This document shows positions 23,182-35,147 of a DNA stretch of 64,000 bases, piece by piece. The position numbers and the translations under genes were made by a program. This stretch comes from Siphonodentalium dalli (lineage: Eukaryota > Mollusca > Scaphopoda > Gadilida > Siphonodentaliidae). A model generated the notes under the pieces. The model ran no database searches. It saw only the letters and a program-made list of their open reading frames with translations, and was not told the origin of the DNA. How positions within the stretch are numbered: position 1 is the first letter of the stretch; every line of letters begins with the position of its first letter. Where the stretch lies: NCBI GenBank assembly GCA_032622095.1, contig CP136062.1:1674001-1738000 (forward strand). Reading direction: 5' to 3'.

Positions 23182-25761
23182 GTAGCAATAGGCATCGATT
23201 TTCAAAACCATTTTCCAGATATTCAGATGCAGTTACAGCAGCTTTAGGGTGTTAGGAATATGAAACAAAGTCAGTAGTAATGGCAGTGTTTGAAAAAAAT
23301 AATTGGAAGGGGGTCAGTGGGTCGACAATTCACAGTTTTTGAGGAATGGCAAAATTGTGACAACACAGCATAACGGCAAAGTTTTCGACTTCTTATGGCA
23401 AACCTATATGTTGTTCTCATTGGGAATGATCAATCTACATAATCAATGCAGAAATAGAACTTTTCCTTCATAAAAATAGAAAAATTTTATCAAAATCCAA
23501 GTATACCCCAATCATAAGATGATTTTTTTTTCTTTTCAAGTATGTTGACAATATACTATAAAAACTTTTGGTATTTCTGTGTGTTATTTCTATTATCAGA
23601 CACTATTGAATACATTTTTATCAAAAAATTGAGACTTTTGTGTCAAATATGTGGAAATATTTCATGATAACCAAACTATACCCCCTACCAATATTTTTAA
23701 AAAGCTATTTTTTTCAACATTATGGAGCTATTCACGCAAAATACTACCTAACCTGCAGCAAAACTGCATATTCCGGTATAGGTTTCAATGTCAGCCATTG
23801 GTGTATCGATATGAGAGCTGATATTTTATTTTTTCTCAATTATTTCTGGGAAAATGGACAAAATATGAGTGTCAACCTTCATAAAGTTCATGAGCCAAAC
23901 TATTTTCAAGCGTATGACAGAACTATATCTCAATTAATGTTGGAGGCATTGTTTTATGTAAACAGTGCAACATGATAAAGTATGGTTTGAAATAACTGGT
24001 TAATTGGATAAACAAACCAGTAGCCACCCATTCGCAACAAAATATCATGTTATGGGCAGTATCAGGCCATTATGATACGATTAATGATACTTCATGATGG
24101 CATGGTGGTCAAATATGCCCAAGAAGCTATTCTACCCACTCATTCGTACAGATCGACTAGTAGTAGCACAAAATATTATTTTGCGCCATCATTCAAACGG
24201 GAACGGGACTACCTGCCCCCGAGACAACCTGCCCTTCTGCTATTTTCAGGGCGGGTTGTCCCGATAAATAAGGGCGGTTGTCCAGAAATTGTTAATAGTG
24301 ATTATGTTCTTTGATGATATATTATTAAAGATTTTGAACAACAAAACATGTGTTTATTCATTAATTATGTCAAAGCATTTTGCTTGTTGTCCAATTAATC
24401 CTCTTCACAAATCTCTATATTTCTACATGTATATTGTGTCTATGTTATATGTTTGATTGAAGGTGAGTATACAAAAAGCCTTTGAATGATGCCGACGGAA
24501 CTGGGTATATTATCTCTTGAGTGTGGGTTATCTTCATTCTGCAAGCATGTTTCCTTGCATTCACTGCGATTTGGAGGTGCAACCAGAAGAGAAGAAAGAA
24601 GAGACCAGCACAATGCACTGGCAGACATCCAGCAGCAGCAGCAGCAGCCCCAAATTAATCATTGTTCGTTTGTTAAAGTTATTAAATTTTGTGTTTAATC
24701 TTCGTTCACGTTCATTTTCATATTAGCCTATATACATGTACTTCATTCCGTTTTTTGTGTTCCGTGTTGTTACATCAATTAAAAACCTATAAAGAACAAC
24801 CCGGCCAGTTTCGTTAAACATCTCATAAACCCGTCACACGTCCTAATTAGCCACTAATTACCGCTAAGTGATTTTAGGGGGCGGGTTGTCTTGAGTGAGA
24901 GGGGGCGGGTTGTCTCAGGGGCGGGTAGTCACGGCCCCATTCAAACATGTGTCCAAGATGTTTTGCTTCAACCCGAATACCAGTCAACTCGGGGGTATGA
25001 ATCCTGCGTACGGCTTCAAAACACCCTGAATCCCGCATACCGAAAGGGGGTGGGGGTGATACCTTCATGTATTACATCACATGTATCGTATGTCATACAT
25101 GTTAAACAAGTTAAATTTCAAGTTAAAATATCATTAATTATGGCATAATACACAATAAAGTGGCTTAGATAAATCAGATCTTCTCAATCAACCAATTTCA
25201 TTCAAATAAAGACAAAATGGTCAGCAGAATACATTACTATTCACTTCAAATACATTTGTTTACGTACGATTATTAATATGTTCACGGTGCCGCCATGTTT
25301 TAATCATGTGACTACATTAGCTGGTAATACTACTAATAGAGTGATCAATCTTCCCTGGCAATTAAACAAATATTGTTTTTCCTTTGAAACGTCGACTCTC
25401 GCTATGATCGAAATACGGCATTTTATTGCTAATTTGTTACTTTTTAACCTACCAGTGAGAAATGAATTGTTATCAAGTTTCATCGAGGTGGTAAGAACTT
25501 TCAAATTCGGCGTAATTTTCACAATTTCAACAAAAATATTTACATAAATATTTACGCGGGTTTTCAGTTTGGTAAACAAAGGATATTCTATCCGCTGCCG
25601 AATTGTGCTATTTTTATTGGAAAATGTCACGTTATTGCTTAAAACAGCGGTATTTACAATTACCTTCAGTCACGAGACTGGAGATTTCCTATGATGTCAT
25701 CATTTACCGTCTTCCGGAAATATGCGAGTTATCGTTCTTGTTCGGGGTTGCCTATTGCTAC
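23182..25761. mobile_element. GTAGCAATAGGCA TIR element, level 3 of the nest
   Basis: A 2580 bp element with a 13 bp perfect inverted end, GTAGCAATAGGCA. It is flanked by TTTCG on both sides (23177-23181 and 25762-25766), and the intact MITE has one TTTCG at this place. No transposase domain was recognised in any frame; frames of 60-127 codons are present but uninformative. I cannot assign a superfamily: 5 bp duplications are known for Transib, but these ends do not look like CACWRTG. Confidence 0.75.
24199..24938. mobile_element. hAT-like element, level 4 of the nest
   Basis: A 740 bp element whose ends GGGAACGGGACTACCTGCCC and, reversed, GGGGCCGTGACTACCCGCCC are imperfect inverted repeats. 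ATTCAAAC is duplicated on both sides (24191-24198 and 24939-24946). An 8 bp duplication suits hAT; a C on each side also permits 9 bp and thus a MULE. GGGCGGGTTGTC words repeat near both ends. A CAG-rich tract (24631-24646) makes a spurious poly-Gln or poly-Ser frame. No transposase. Confidence 0.7.
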
Positions 25762-26206
25762 TTTCGGCCAAGATGTGCTTGCAGTTTGGCCGCAATGTAC
25801 ATGCCGTTCGGCCGCGGTGCTCAACTGCAGTTACAAACTCTGACACCGCGGCTGAACAGCAAATACACCGCGGTGACACCGGACACTTGTTTTGTCCAGC
25901 AGGGTAAGCATGTCCGACGACATCGCAATCGTGTGAACAAACTATCTACGATCTCATCGGGCCCCGACTCCCCAACTTACGATTGAATCGTGGTCATCTG
26001 AACGTACACTTACATGTAGGTCATTTGCCATGTGTTTATATCTAACTCAAAATAACAAGATTACACCAAAGTAACACCGATTCGAAAATATTCGGTGTCG
26101 AGCTTGAATCAGGTCCCCGATATTGACATCGAATCGAATCTGGAATATTTGCAGGTCCCTATGTTGACACCTATCAATAGTTGTTGAATGAATATCAGTA
26201 AAGTAA

Positions 26207-26524
26207 GTGAACATTCAGACGACCATGAATTTCAATCATAAGTGGAGGAATCGGGCCCGACGAGATCGTGGGTAGTTTGTTCATACGATTACGATGTTGT
26301 TGTACATTAATATTCTGATATTGATATCGTATGTTGTTCCTAAAGCATGTGATTGACTACCCTACGGTCATTTCCAGCTACGATTTTTACATACATACGA
26401 CCAAGGATGTGCCACGATTTTGCATCTAAAGACTAAAATCAAACAGTGCTTGATACTATTTTTGACCTACGATTTTGACATGAGCATACATGTACGATTG
26501 TATCGTGGTCGTCTGAATGTTCAC
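26207..26524. mobile_element. Harbinger-like MITE, intact
   Basis: A 318 bp element with inverted ends GTGAACATTCAGACGACCA, flanked by TAA on both sides (26204-26206 and 26525-26527). A 3 bp TWA duplication is typical of PIF/Harbinger. Its interior runs opposite to the level 1 element at 22680-26006 and serves as its uninterrupted reference. No coding content. Confidence 0.7.
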
Positions 26525-26527
26525 TAA

Positions 26528-27570
26528 GATCACCATGATGAACTTTGACACTGTGCTCAGAATGACATACCACATGTTGCATCGAATTTTCGCAATGCAA
26601 TTTTTGTGTCGTTTTCATTTTCAAAATTTTGACTGTCTCTACAGATGCTTAGAAGAATTGAGTTCACAAATATGCACACATAGCTTACCTGCTTATCTCA
26701 GTTGTTGTGTTCATATTATCTGATTATGCTCATATTCCTATCACAATCACATAATATTCTTCGCTGATCGTGTTCGCGAAAATTATTTCTGTGGCAGGAC
26801 TATTTATTTTTGTGTGATTGCGTATTAATTTATAGCACAAACTCATATCTCTTCGCTCGTTCAGCCGTTGTTGATAGAAATATACAACATTTTCAATACT
26901 TATAATTACATAAATAGTTTGTTTCAGTACACTCACAGAATAGTATGGGTTTAAATGGTTAATACGTTTGGAACTATATGTTGTTATCTTCCAATTTTAT
27001 TTATTGATTTTAGATTGTATCGATGAACTCAATCGAATTTATAGTATTGTTTAGGTTTGAACTTTGTGAATATTGCATCAATCTTTCAGGCGAAAATACC
27101 GATAGAAAATTGAAGATATTCTCTACATGTGCATTTATGCGGCTGGAATTGATTTTCTGGGCAAATGTTTCTAATATTTTTTTTTATTTTGTAAACAAAA
27201 CTTTGTCATGCAATTTAATTCACGCTTTGTTAAAACTCTAGCGCTTTAGTTTGATATGTTTCCAATTATAATCCAATAGAGTGAATAGACCTGATAGAAA
27301 TGCAGTATAAACTAGCTACTTGCCCTTATAAATAACAAAACACATCAATGATTGTATGACGTTTATATAAATAGGAGAATGTTGCACATCGACTGATTTG
27401 TGTTGGCCTCTTGACAGCCGATTACGACAATAATGCTTTAGGCCCACCGATCCTATGTCCTACATTCGTGATATCCAAAATTCAAAATCCAAGGGTCGTA
27501 TTACTTAAACATTGGTGACGTCACAAAATCAGATATAGCATATATACGACCCAAAGTGTCTTTGGTTCGT
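26528..27570. other. Gene-free stretch, old dispersed repeats
   Basis: 26640-26715 matches 20540-20640; 26820-26900 matches 4780-4830; 27420-27570 matches 21840-22010. Their order suggests one old repeat family cut up by later insertions. No gene. Confidence 0.45.
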
Positions 27571-27676
27571 TATTATCAGTGTCTACCCAGACGAGGTCAC
27601 ACGGTGTGACGTGTCAAATGCACTATCTGTCTGAGACTGAATGATTCAAAGCTAAAAATACATTTCTATGTACCGG
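27571..27676 (+). repeat. Repeat B copy 1, first part
   Basis: Begins TATTATCAGTGTCTACCCAG and matches 57121-57226. It ends in CCGG (27673-27676), the left target duplication of the Ginger element. Copy 1 continues at 43416 and 53749. Confidence 0.9.
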
Positions 27677-27890
27677 TGTAACAGGATATCTCCCCCCCTG
27701 GATATCTTCCCTCATTTGATATCGTTTGGTTCTGAAATGGCCAGAAAAATGTTTTTTGAGATTAAAATTGTTTTGTTTTGTTTTTTTATTTAAAAAAAAA
27801 AGTGACAAAATTATTGTTTTCACGAATTTGATTGTCTTTTTTTTTTCTTTCAAATGTCCAGGCTTGGATATTCCACCACCCCCACCCCCC
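27677..27890 (+). repeat. Ginger left TIR, outer part
   Basis: Matches the inverse of about 43072-43411: TGTAACA end, GGATATCTCCCCCC and GGATATCTTCCC motifs, GATATCGTTTGGTTCTGAAA, poly-T/poly-A stretch, 'cacgaatttgattgtct', then 'tgtccaggcttggatat' and the first C-run of the array. The left version has two GGATATC motifs before the unique part. Confidence 0.85.
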
Positions 27891-30800
27891 ACCCAGCACC
27901 TACATGACAACAAAATCATCTTATGGTTTTATCGCTCGTTTTGCTTTATATAGTCAAGAAACAGCGAGAAATTAACTTCTTCTGAGAACAAGTTGTTGAG
28001 TCAGGGTTTGGGGTGGGGGGGGGGGAAGATGTCCAGGTCAGGATATCTTCCCCCCACCCAGCACCTACATGACAAAAGAATAATCTTATGGTTTTATCGC
28101 TCGTTTTGCTTTATATAGTCATGAAACACCGAGAAATTAACTTCTTCTGAGAACAAGTTGTTTGAGTCAGGGTTTGGGTGGGGGGGGGGGAAATGTCCAG
28201 GTCAGGATATCTCCCCCCCCCACCCAGCACCTACATGACAAAAAATTTATCTTATGGTTTTATCGCTCGTTTTGCTTTATATAGTCATGAAACAGCGAGA
28301 AATTAACTTCTTCTGACAACAAGTTGTTTGAGTCAGGGTTTGGGGTGGGGGGGGGGGGGGAGATGTCCAGGTCAGGATATCTACCCCCCCACCCAGCACC
28401 TACATGACAAAAAAATAATCTTATGGTTTTATCGCTCGTTTTGCTTTATATAGTAATGAAACAGCGAGAAATTAACTTCTTCTGAGAACAAGTTGTTTGA
28501 GTCAGGGTTTGGGGTGGGGGGGGGGGGGGGAGATGTCCAGGTCAGGATATCTCCCCCCCCCCCACCCAGCACCTACATGACAAAAACATAATCTTATGGT
28601 TTTATCGCTTGTTTTGCTTTATATAGTCATGAAACAGCGAGAAATTAACTTCTTCTGAGAACAAGTTGTTTGAGTCAGGGTTTGGGTGGGGGGGGGATAT
28701 GTCCAGGTCAGGATATCTCCCCCCCCCCCCACCCAGCACCTACATGACAAAAAAATAATCTTATGGTTTTATTGCTTGTTTTGCTTTATATAGTCAAGAA
28801 ACAGCGAGAAATTAACTTCTTCTGAGAACAAGTTTTTTGAGTCAGGGTTTGGGTGGGGGGGGGGGAATGTCCAGGTCAGGATATCTACCCCCCCCCCACC
28901 CAGTACCTACATGACAAAAAAATAATCTTATGGTTTTATCGCTCGTTTTGCTTTATATAGTCAAGAAACAGCGAGAAATTAACTTCTTCTGAGAACAAGT
29001 TGTTTGAGTCAGGGTTTGGGGTGGGGGGGGGGGGGGAAGATGTCCAGGTCAGGATATCTCCCCCCCCCCCCACCCAGCACCTACATGACAAAAACATAAT
29101 CTTATGGTTTTATCGCTCGTTTTGCTTTATATAGTCATGAAACAGCGAGAAATTAACTTCTTCTGAGAACAAGTTGTTTGAGTCAGGGTTTGGGGTGGGG
29201 GGGGGGGGGGAGATGTCCAGGTCAGGATATCTCCCCCCCCCCACCCAGCACCTACATGACAAAAAAATAATCTTATGGTTTTATCGCTCGTTTTGCTTTG
29301 TATAGTCATGAAACAGCGAGAAAATAACTTCTTCTGACAACAAGTTGTTTGAGTCAGGGTTTGGGGTGGGGGGGGGGGGGAGATGTCCAGATAAGGATAT
29401 CTCCCCCCCACCCAGCACCTACATGATACAAAAATAATCTTATGGTTTTATCGCTCGTTTTGCTTTGTATAGTCATGAAACAGCGAGAAAATAACTTCTT
29501 CTGACAACAAGTTGTTTGAGTCAGGGTTTGGGGTGGGGGGGGGAGATGTCCAGATAAGGATATCTCCCCCCCACCCAGCACCTACATGATAAAAAAATAA
29601 TCTTATGGTTTTATCGCTCGTTTTGCTTTATATAGTCATTTAACAGCGAGAAATTAAATTCTTCTGAGAACAAGTTGTTTGAGTCAGGGTTTGGGTGGGG
29701 GGGGGGAGATGTCCAGGTCAGGATATCTCTCCCCCCCCCCACCCAGCACCTACATGACAAAAAAATAATATTATGGTTTTATCGCTTGTTTTGCTTTATA
29801 TAGTCATGAAACAGCGAGAAATTAACTTCTTCTGAGAACAAGTTGTTTGAGTCAGGGTATTGGTTGGGGGGGGGGGAATCTCCAGGTCAGGATATCTCCC
29901 CCCCCCCACCCAGCACGTACATGACAACAAAATAATCTTATGGTTTTATCGCTCGTTTTGCTTTATATAGTCATGAAACAGCGAGAAATTAACTTCTTTT
30001 GAGAACAAGTTGTTTGAGTCAGGGTTTGGGGTGGGGGGAGGAAGATGTCCAGGTCAGGATATCTCCCCCCCCCCCCCCCACCCAGCACCTACATGACAAA
30101 AAAATAATCTTATGGTTTTATTGCTTGTTTTGCTTTATATAGTCATGAAACAGCGAGAAATTAACTTCTTCTGAGAACAAGTTGTTTGAGTCAGGGTTTG
30201 GGTGGGGGGGGGTGTCCAGGTCAGGATATCTCCCCCCCCCCCCACCCAGCACCTACATGACAACAAAATAATCTTATGGTTTTATCGCTCGTTTTGCTTT
30301 ATATAGTCATGAAACAGCGAGAAATTCACTTCTTCTGAGAACAAGTTGTTTGAGTCAGGGTTTGGGGTGGGGGGGGGGGGGAGATGTCCAGGTCAGGATA
30401 TCTTCTGCCCCCACCCAGCACCTACATGACAAAAAAATAATCTTATGGTTTTATCGCTTGTTTTGCTTTATATAGCCATGAAACAGCGAGAAATTAACTT
30501 CTTCTGAGAACAAGTTGTTTGAGTCAGGGTTTGGGGTGGGGGGGGGGAGATGTCCAGGTCAGGATATCTCTCCCCCCCCCCACCCACCCAGCACCTACAT
30601 GACAAAAAAATAATCCTATGGTTTTATTGCTTGTTTTGCTTTATATAGTCATGAAACAGCGAGAAATTAACTTTTGAGAACAGGTTGTTTGAGTCAGGGT
30701 TTGGGGTGGGGGGGGGATGTCCACGTCAGGATATCTCCCCCCCCCCACCCAGCACCTACATGACAAACAAATAATCTTATGGTTGTATCGCTTGTTTTGC

Positions 30801-31262
30801 TTTATATAGTCATGAAACAGCGAGAAATTAACTTCTTCTGAGATCAAGTTGTTTGAGTCAGGGTTTGGGGTGGGGGGGGAAGATGTCCAGGTCAGGATAT
30901 CTTCCCCCCCCACCCAGCACCTACATGACAAAAAAATAATCTTATGATTTTATTGCTTGTTTTGCTTTATATAGTCATGAAACAGCGAGAAGTTAACTTC
31001 TTCTGAGAACAAGTTTTTTGAGTCAGGGTTTGGGTGGGGGGGAAGATGTCCAGGTCAGGATATCTTCCCCCCCCCCCCCCCCCCCCCCCACCCAGCACCT
31101 ACATGACAAAAAAATATTCTTATGGTTTTATCGCTCGTTTTGCTTTATATAGTCAAGAAACGGCGAGAAATTAACTTCTTCTGAGAACAAGTTGTTTGAT
31201 TCAGGGTTTGGGGTGGGTGGGGGGGGGGAGATGTCCAGGTCAGGATATCTCCCCCCACCCAG
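27891..31262 (+). repeat. Ginger left satellite array, ~20 units of ~168 bp
   Basis: The word CAGCACCTACATGAC (or a close variant) starts units at about 27893, 28056, 28228, 28395, 28568, 28736, 28903, 29077, 29248, 29415, 29577, 29745, 29912, 30083, 30248, 30417, 30590, 30751, 30915 and 31096. Each unit continues with TCTTATGGTTTTATCGCTCG, TTTTGCTTTATATAGTCATG, AAACAGCGAGAAATTAACTT, CTTCTGAGAACAAGTTGTTT and GAGTCAGGGTTTGGGG, then a G-run, GATGTCCAGGTCAGGATATC and a C-run. Units are close copies; most differences are in G/C run lengths. The G-run and C-run pair around the ATGTCCAGGTCAGGATAT loop. Confidence 0.95.
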
Positions 31263-32462
31263 TCATAGATGTTATAGATATGCCCACACTAGGCAGTATG
31301 TCACAAGGGGTATGCACTGGGTGATAGTCCATCTCTTGTTTTATATAGACATGAAACAGCAAGAAATTTATTTTGAGATATATTTTTTTTAGTCAGAATT
31401 AAGGGGGTGGGGTGGAAATGTCCAGATATTTCATCTAATGTTTTTCTCTGGTTATCTGCTTCAAATACAGCACAGTTACGAGAAATTCAATCAACTGTTT
31501 AAAGCTTAGGTGGAGTTAATTTAGGTGGGGAGATGGATAGATATAGTCAAAATGTAGTCAAAAGCACGATGGGGTGACTTTATAGAGATTTTTGGTTTGG
31601 TTATTGATGGATGGTGTTGGGAAAGATGGAGGATGGGTAATGAAAGGGACACATCCCTAACCCTGGCTTTCTTACTCAACTCAATTTACGTCTGGATTTG
31701 TTGGATTGGGGTGTAAGTTTGGGGAGATTAAATTGGAAATATGTGTTGACATGATTAAGGATGAAGATAGATAACTGCAAACTTTAGATATATTTATTTA
31801 ATATATTACTATACTCATATACAAGAGAGTGTTGAAACAGTAACAAGGTGTACAAGCAGAAACATTCACAAAAATTACACCAACAAGCAAAAAGAAGAAA
31901 AAAATGAACAAACAACAATGGGATGCAGTATTCCATGAAAAACTTGCCCTGTTTTAAAACCCCTGTTTCAGAAGAAACAACATAATTAACATTTATTCTT
32001 ATGTTTATGATGTTTTGGTTTTGGTTAATAGTTTTCATTATAGTTTTGCTATTCATACCTCAGAAATTATTTTTTATCTCAATTTTTGATTCAGTTATTT
32101 GGATCTCAAAATCTCAATGCATAAAGGAATAACTACCAAAATTACTGCTAATGTAACATTAATAGTAGATATAGTAGTTATCAGGAAGCTTCACTGTGAA
32201 ATGGGAAGAAGTGCTTATCTGATTTTTCTCAGTTTGGTAGCAATATCTTTGATACATTAAACATATGAGGGGGGGGGGGGTTATCAGAAAAGACACATAT
32301 CAGAAATTGCAAATACCACTGTTCAAATATGATTCAGACATATGTTTTGGATGCTCAATGATTGTGAGTTTACTAAACACCTAAATGCAAGTGGAATAAA
32401 ATCTGTATTACTGTACTGTAATTTTTGCATAAAAATTCCCTCAAATGTTTTCATAAAAATGT
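31263..32462. other. Ginger interior, downstream of the gene
   Basis: 31263-31430 is a degraded final array unit ('cttgttttatatagacatgaaacagcaagaaattt' and a 'gggggtggggtggaaatgtccagatat' remnant). The rest is AT-rich without a recognised domain; the 90-codon minus frame at 31784-32056 has none. A G-run lies at 32270-32280. Confidence 0.5.
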
Positions 32463-32784
32463 AAGGTACTCAATCCGATCAGAGGGTCCTAAATTACTAT
32501 TTCTTTGGCTTGGGGGGGGGGGGGGTAAAAAATATTTGATTTGAGTCGAGGAACCCACCCATCAAAGCTCAGAGTGATTAGATATTGATGTTTGAAGTTT
32601 GCTGTTTCTATTGTATAGTAACCACTTGATTTTCGACTTATCAATAGAAACAGAAAATTTCAAACATCGATATCTAATCACTCTGAGCTTTGATGGGTGG
32701 GTTCCTCGACTTGAATCAAATATTTTTTACCCCCAACGCCAAAGAAATAGTAATTTAGAAGCATCTGATCAGATTGAGTACCTT
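32463..32784. mobile_element. Foldback MITE 3' of the transposase gene
   Basis: A 322 bp near-palindrome: AAGGTACTCAATCCGATCAG at the left is the inverse of the right end. Arms of about 140 bp (including 'aggaacccacccatcaaagctcagagtgattagatat') pair around a short centre near 32625. The left arm holds a 14-G run where the right arm has CCCCC. Target duplication is not clear. It lies 130 bp beyond the stop codon of the transposase, nested in the Ginger element. Confidence 0.8.
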
Positions 32785-32916
32785 TAAACTCTTACATTTG
32801 GAGCCAATTGTGAAAGGACAACCTGCCACATCAGAATGAGCAAACATTTCAAGATGATAAAATATGCTATTTACTATTTCATGAATGATGAGCTTGAATG
32901 AAGTTCCTACTCTACT

Positions 32917-33995
32917 TTATAATGAAATGCATTTATATGGTAACTTTGACACATTCAGAGACTGTGGAAAAGGTGCAATATAACCTTTACTGAAACAGTT
33001 CGCTAAGTGAAATCTCATCTTGGATGAATACAAACTCAGTCCTGACACATCTCCATTCAAGACATGGAAAGCATGCGCAACTGCAAAAAGTCCACAGTCC
33101 GATGTGTTTAGTTGTCTAGTTGTTTCTGCGAAAACAATCTTTGGTTTCTCTGTTTGTAGTAAGTCTTTAATTAGTAGCCTGAGGGTAGGTGACAGAGATC
33201 TGCACAGACTGTCATAAACTTCAATAGTTTCAGGTTCACATCCTACTGTAGAAAATGTGACCCAGTGATTGCCAGATGAGTTGATTATCTGAACATATTC
33301 AGATTCAGAAATATCATATGAAGTTGCCGCATACACTGCACAGTTTTTAAGTCTATCAACATTTGGAAATTTGTCCTTCAACAGAATCTGTGCCATGTTT
33401 ATATGGTTGTCGGATAACCATTCACCTCGCAGTAAGTCTTTCTTTTCAGTGGTGCTCAGATGAACTTCTCTAATTTCCGAGGACTGTTTGCCACCACTCT
33501 CTGATACACTCAGTATACAAATCTCACTCTCACTCTCCCTCTCTGTCCGAATCTAGCTCTCACTCTCTGATGATGAATTGTTCTCACTCGCTGCTGCTGG
33601 TTCGATGTACTCTTTCAGACGAGTAATGTTGACCGATGTCTTCAGCTCTCGACCATTGCTGTTCTTGAGTCGGTACACATTGTCTTTTATTACTTCTGAA
33701 ATTTCATATGGGCCAGTCCACCTAGAGTCTAGCTTGCCACCTGCTCTATTTGAATTCTTCATTGCCTTCATCAGAACTTTCTGGAAATTCTGGCGCTTGT
33801 CATAGTTGCGTTTCTGTCTTATCTGTGCCTTTCTTATATTCTCCATGGCCTGGCTATTTACGGTGTCGCGTAGTTTGGCCATCTGCTCGATAGTTTCTTC
33901 CACAGGAGCTGAAGTTGGTGGATGGCTATCTGAAGCATTGGTTTCAATTGGCAGTCTTGGATGCCTTCCATATAGTAAGAAAAAAGGAGTATAAC
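32917..33995 (-). CDS. Transposase exon 6 (GPY motif, linker, Ulp1 domain)
   Basis: Acceptor TTTATTTTTCAG opens with GYTPFFLLYGRHPRLPIETN, then a basic coiled segment, WTGPYEISEVIKDNVYRLKN (GPY/F module) and a Ser/Glu-rich linker. A TAG (33553-33555) lies in the linker. The same frame goes on through WLSDNHINMAQILLKDKFP to the Ulp1 core and ends at TAA (32917-32919). Within the last 159 residues the catalytic set is His44, Asp62, Gln95, Cys101. Either the TAG is a nonsense mutation or two products are made; the first is more likely. Confidence 0.85.
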
Positions 33996-35147
33996 CTGAA
34001 AAATAAATATTTAATTAAGAATAAACAAAATGCATATGAGGAATATAACAATGAATTAAATCTGTCTTGATGCCTGTTCAATATGAAAGATTGTGAACAC
34101 AATAAAGATTGACGAAACATTCACTTAGTTCAATGTATTTTGATGACAGAATTGCTTTTACAATATAAGTACCGTGAATTATCAGAAAGAGTATAAATTT
34201 AAAATTAGTCAAATCTAGTGATCTTTCTCCTCAGAAAACAATATAAATCATATTTATCACACGTTTTTGCCATCATATTTTTCATCACTTTTCATCAAAA
34301 TAAATATTTGATGGTCCAGTTCAATGAAATTAAGCTTTTTATTTGTTTGACTACTAATGACAATGCATTTGAATCCAATATAAAGGCTGCTTTGTTTCAG
34401 GGCTAGAGTTGGGGCACAGGCTATTTTCTATACTTTGAAAAGTGGGAGAAAAAATTTGTTCGAAACATTTTTAACAATTTCCCTCAAAACATATTTGTCA
34501 CCGACACTTATATATTTGAATATCATATAAAGCGTTCTTTTACAGACTCGACTTCAACAAAATCACACTCAACCATTTACAGATTTTTCAAACCAACACC
34601 TAAAATTTCAGGAACAAAGTTTTAATTCTGGTTGAAAATGATAAATAAGCTGAAGAGGCATCAAGCTGTTTCTTTTGAGTATTTTTACCAAGAGATATAC
34701 CAAATTTCAATGTAGATCTACAGAATGACTTGGGTTTATTTTAAATTGTCAGATGAGCAATATGTGGATAAATTCCTTTGAAAACTGTCAATTTTTTTAT
34801 ATTTTTAAATGTGACATCCAAATAAATTAATCAAATCAAAGATTTAGAGATGCATTATCTGATCTAAGATTTATAAATTCTTGAGTTACAGGGTTGATAA
34901 TTGTTTTTGAGCAAATATTCAGTGCAATTTCCAACATCAGTAATCATCTGATTTTGATACATGTGTTATTCCACCACATCTTGGATGTCACAGAGAGCTT
35001 CAGACACAAATAAATGGTACATGTATTGTCATATTACCTAATGCAATTCAGGCCTCAGACTGTAATATTGTGAGGTAAATATAAACATATGAAGGTGAAT
35101 CATTTTGATTGGATAATGCCCTTCTAAAAATCTTTTTTAATATTTAC
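33996..35147 (-). other. Transposase intron 5
   Basis: GTAAAT...TTTTCAG borders, 1152 bp, AT-rich. Nothing else seen; a 62-codon frame at 34218-34406 on the other strand has no domain. Confidence 0.8.

Larger units (their letters stand above)
22943..25906. mobile_element. CCCTGCTGG MITE, level 2 of the nest
   Basis: The left end TACCCTGCTGGACAAAAC is at 22943 and the right end TTTTGTCCAGCAGGGTA at 25906, both with TA. Left part 22943-23181 and right part 25762-25906 together match the intact 406 bp copy at 21173-21578. The join occurs at 'gttgcctttcggcc', where a 2.6 kb element is inserted. Confidence 0.75.
22680..26006. mobile_element. Outer Harbinger-like MITE, level 1 of a nest
   Basis: The left piece (about 22680-22942) begins GTACGTTCAGACGACCACGA and the right piece (25907-26006) ends with its inverse, 'tcgtggtcatctgaacgtac'. 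The same family is seen uninterrupted at 26207-26524, whose internal order matches both pieces. A TA-flanked MITE has split it. Exact outer ends and target duplication of this copy are not clear. Confidence 0.6.

Noticed and set aside
24610..24650. Poly-Gln or poly-Ser coding exon
   Set aside because: A CAG microsatellite within a hAT-like non-autonomous element.
29127..30931. Pro/Gly-rich frames in the satellite array
   Set aside because: G- and C-runs translated; unit borders and run-length changes break them at random.
27891..31262. CRISPR-like array because of regular ~168 bp spacing
   Set aside because: The whole unit is repeated, with no unique spacers, in a eukaryotic transposon end.
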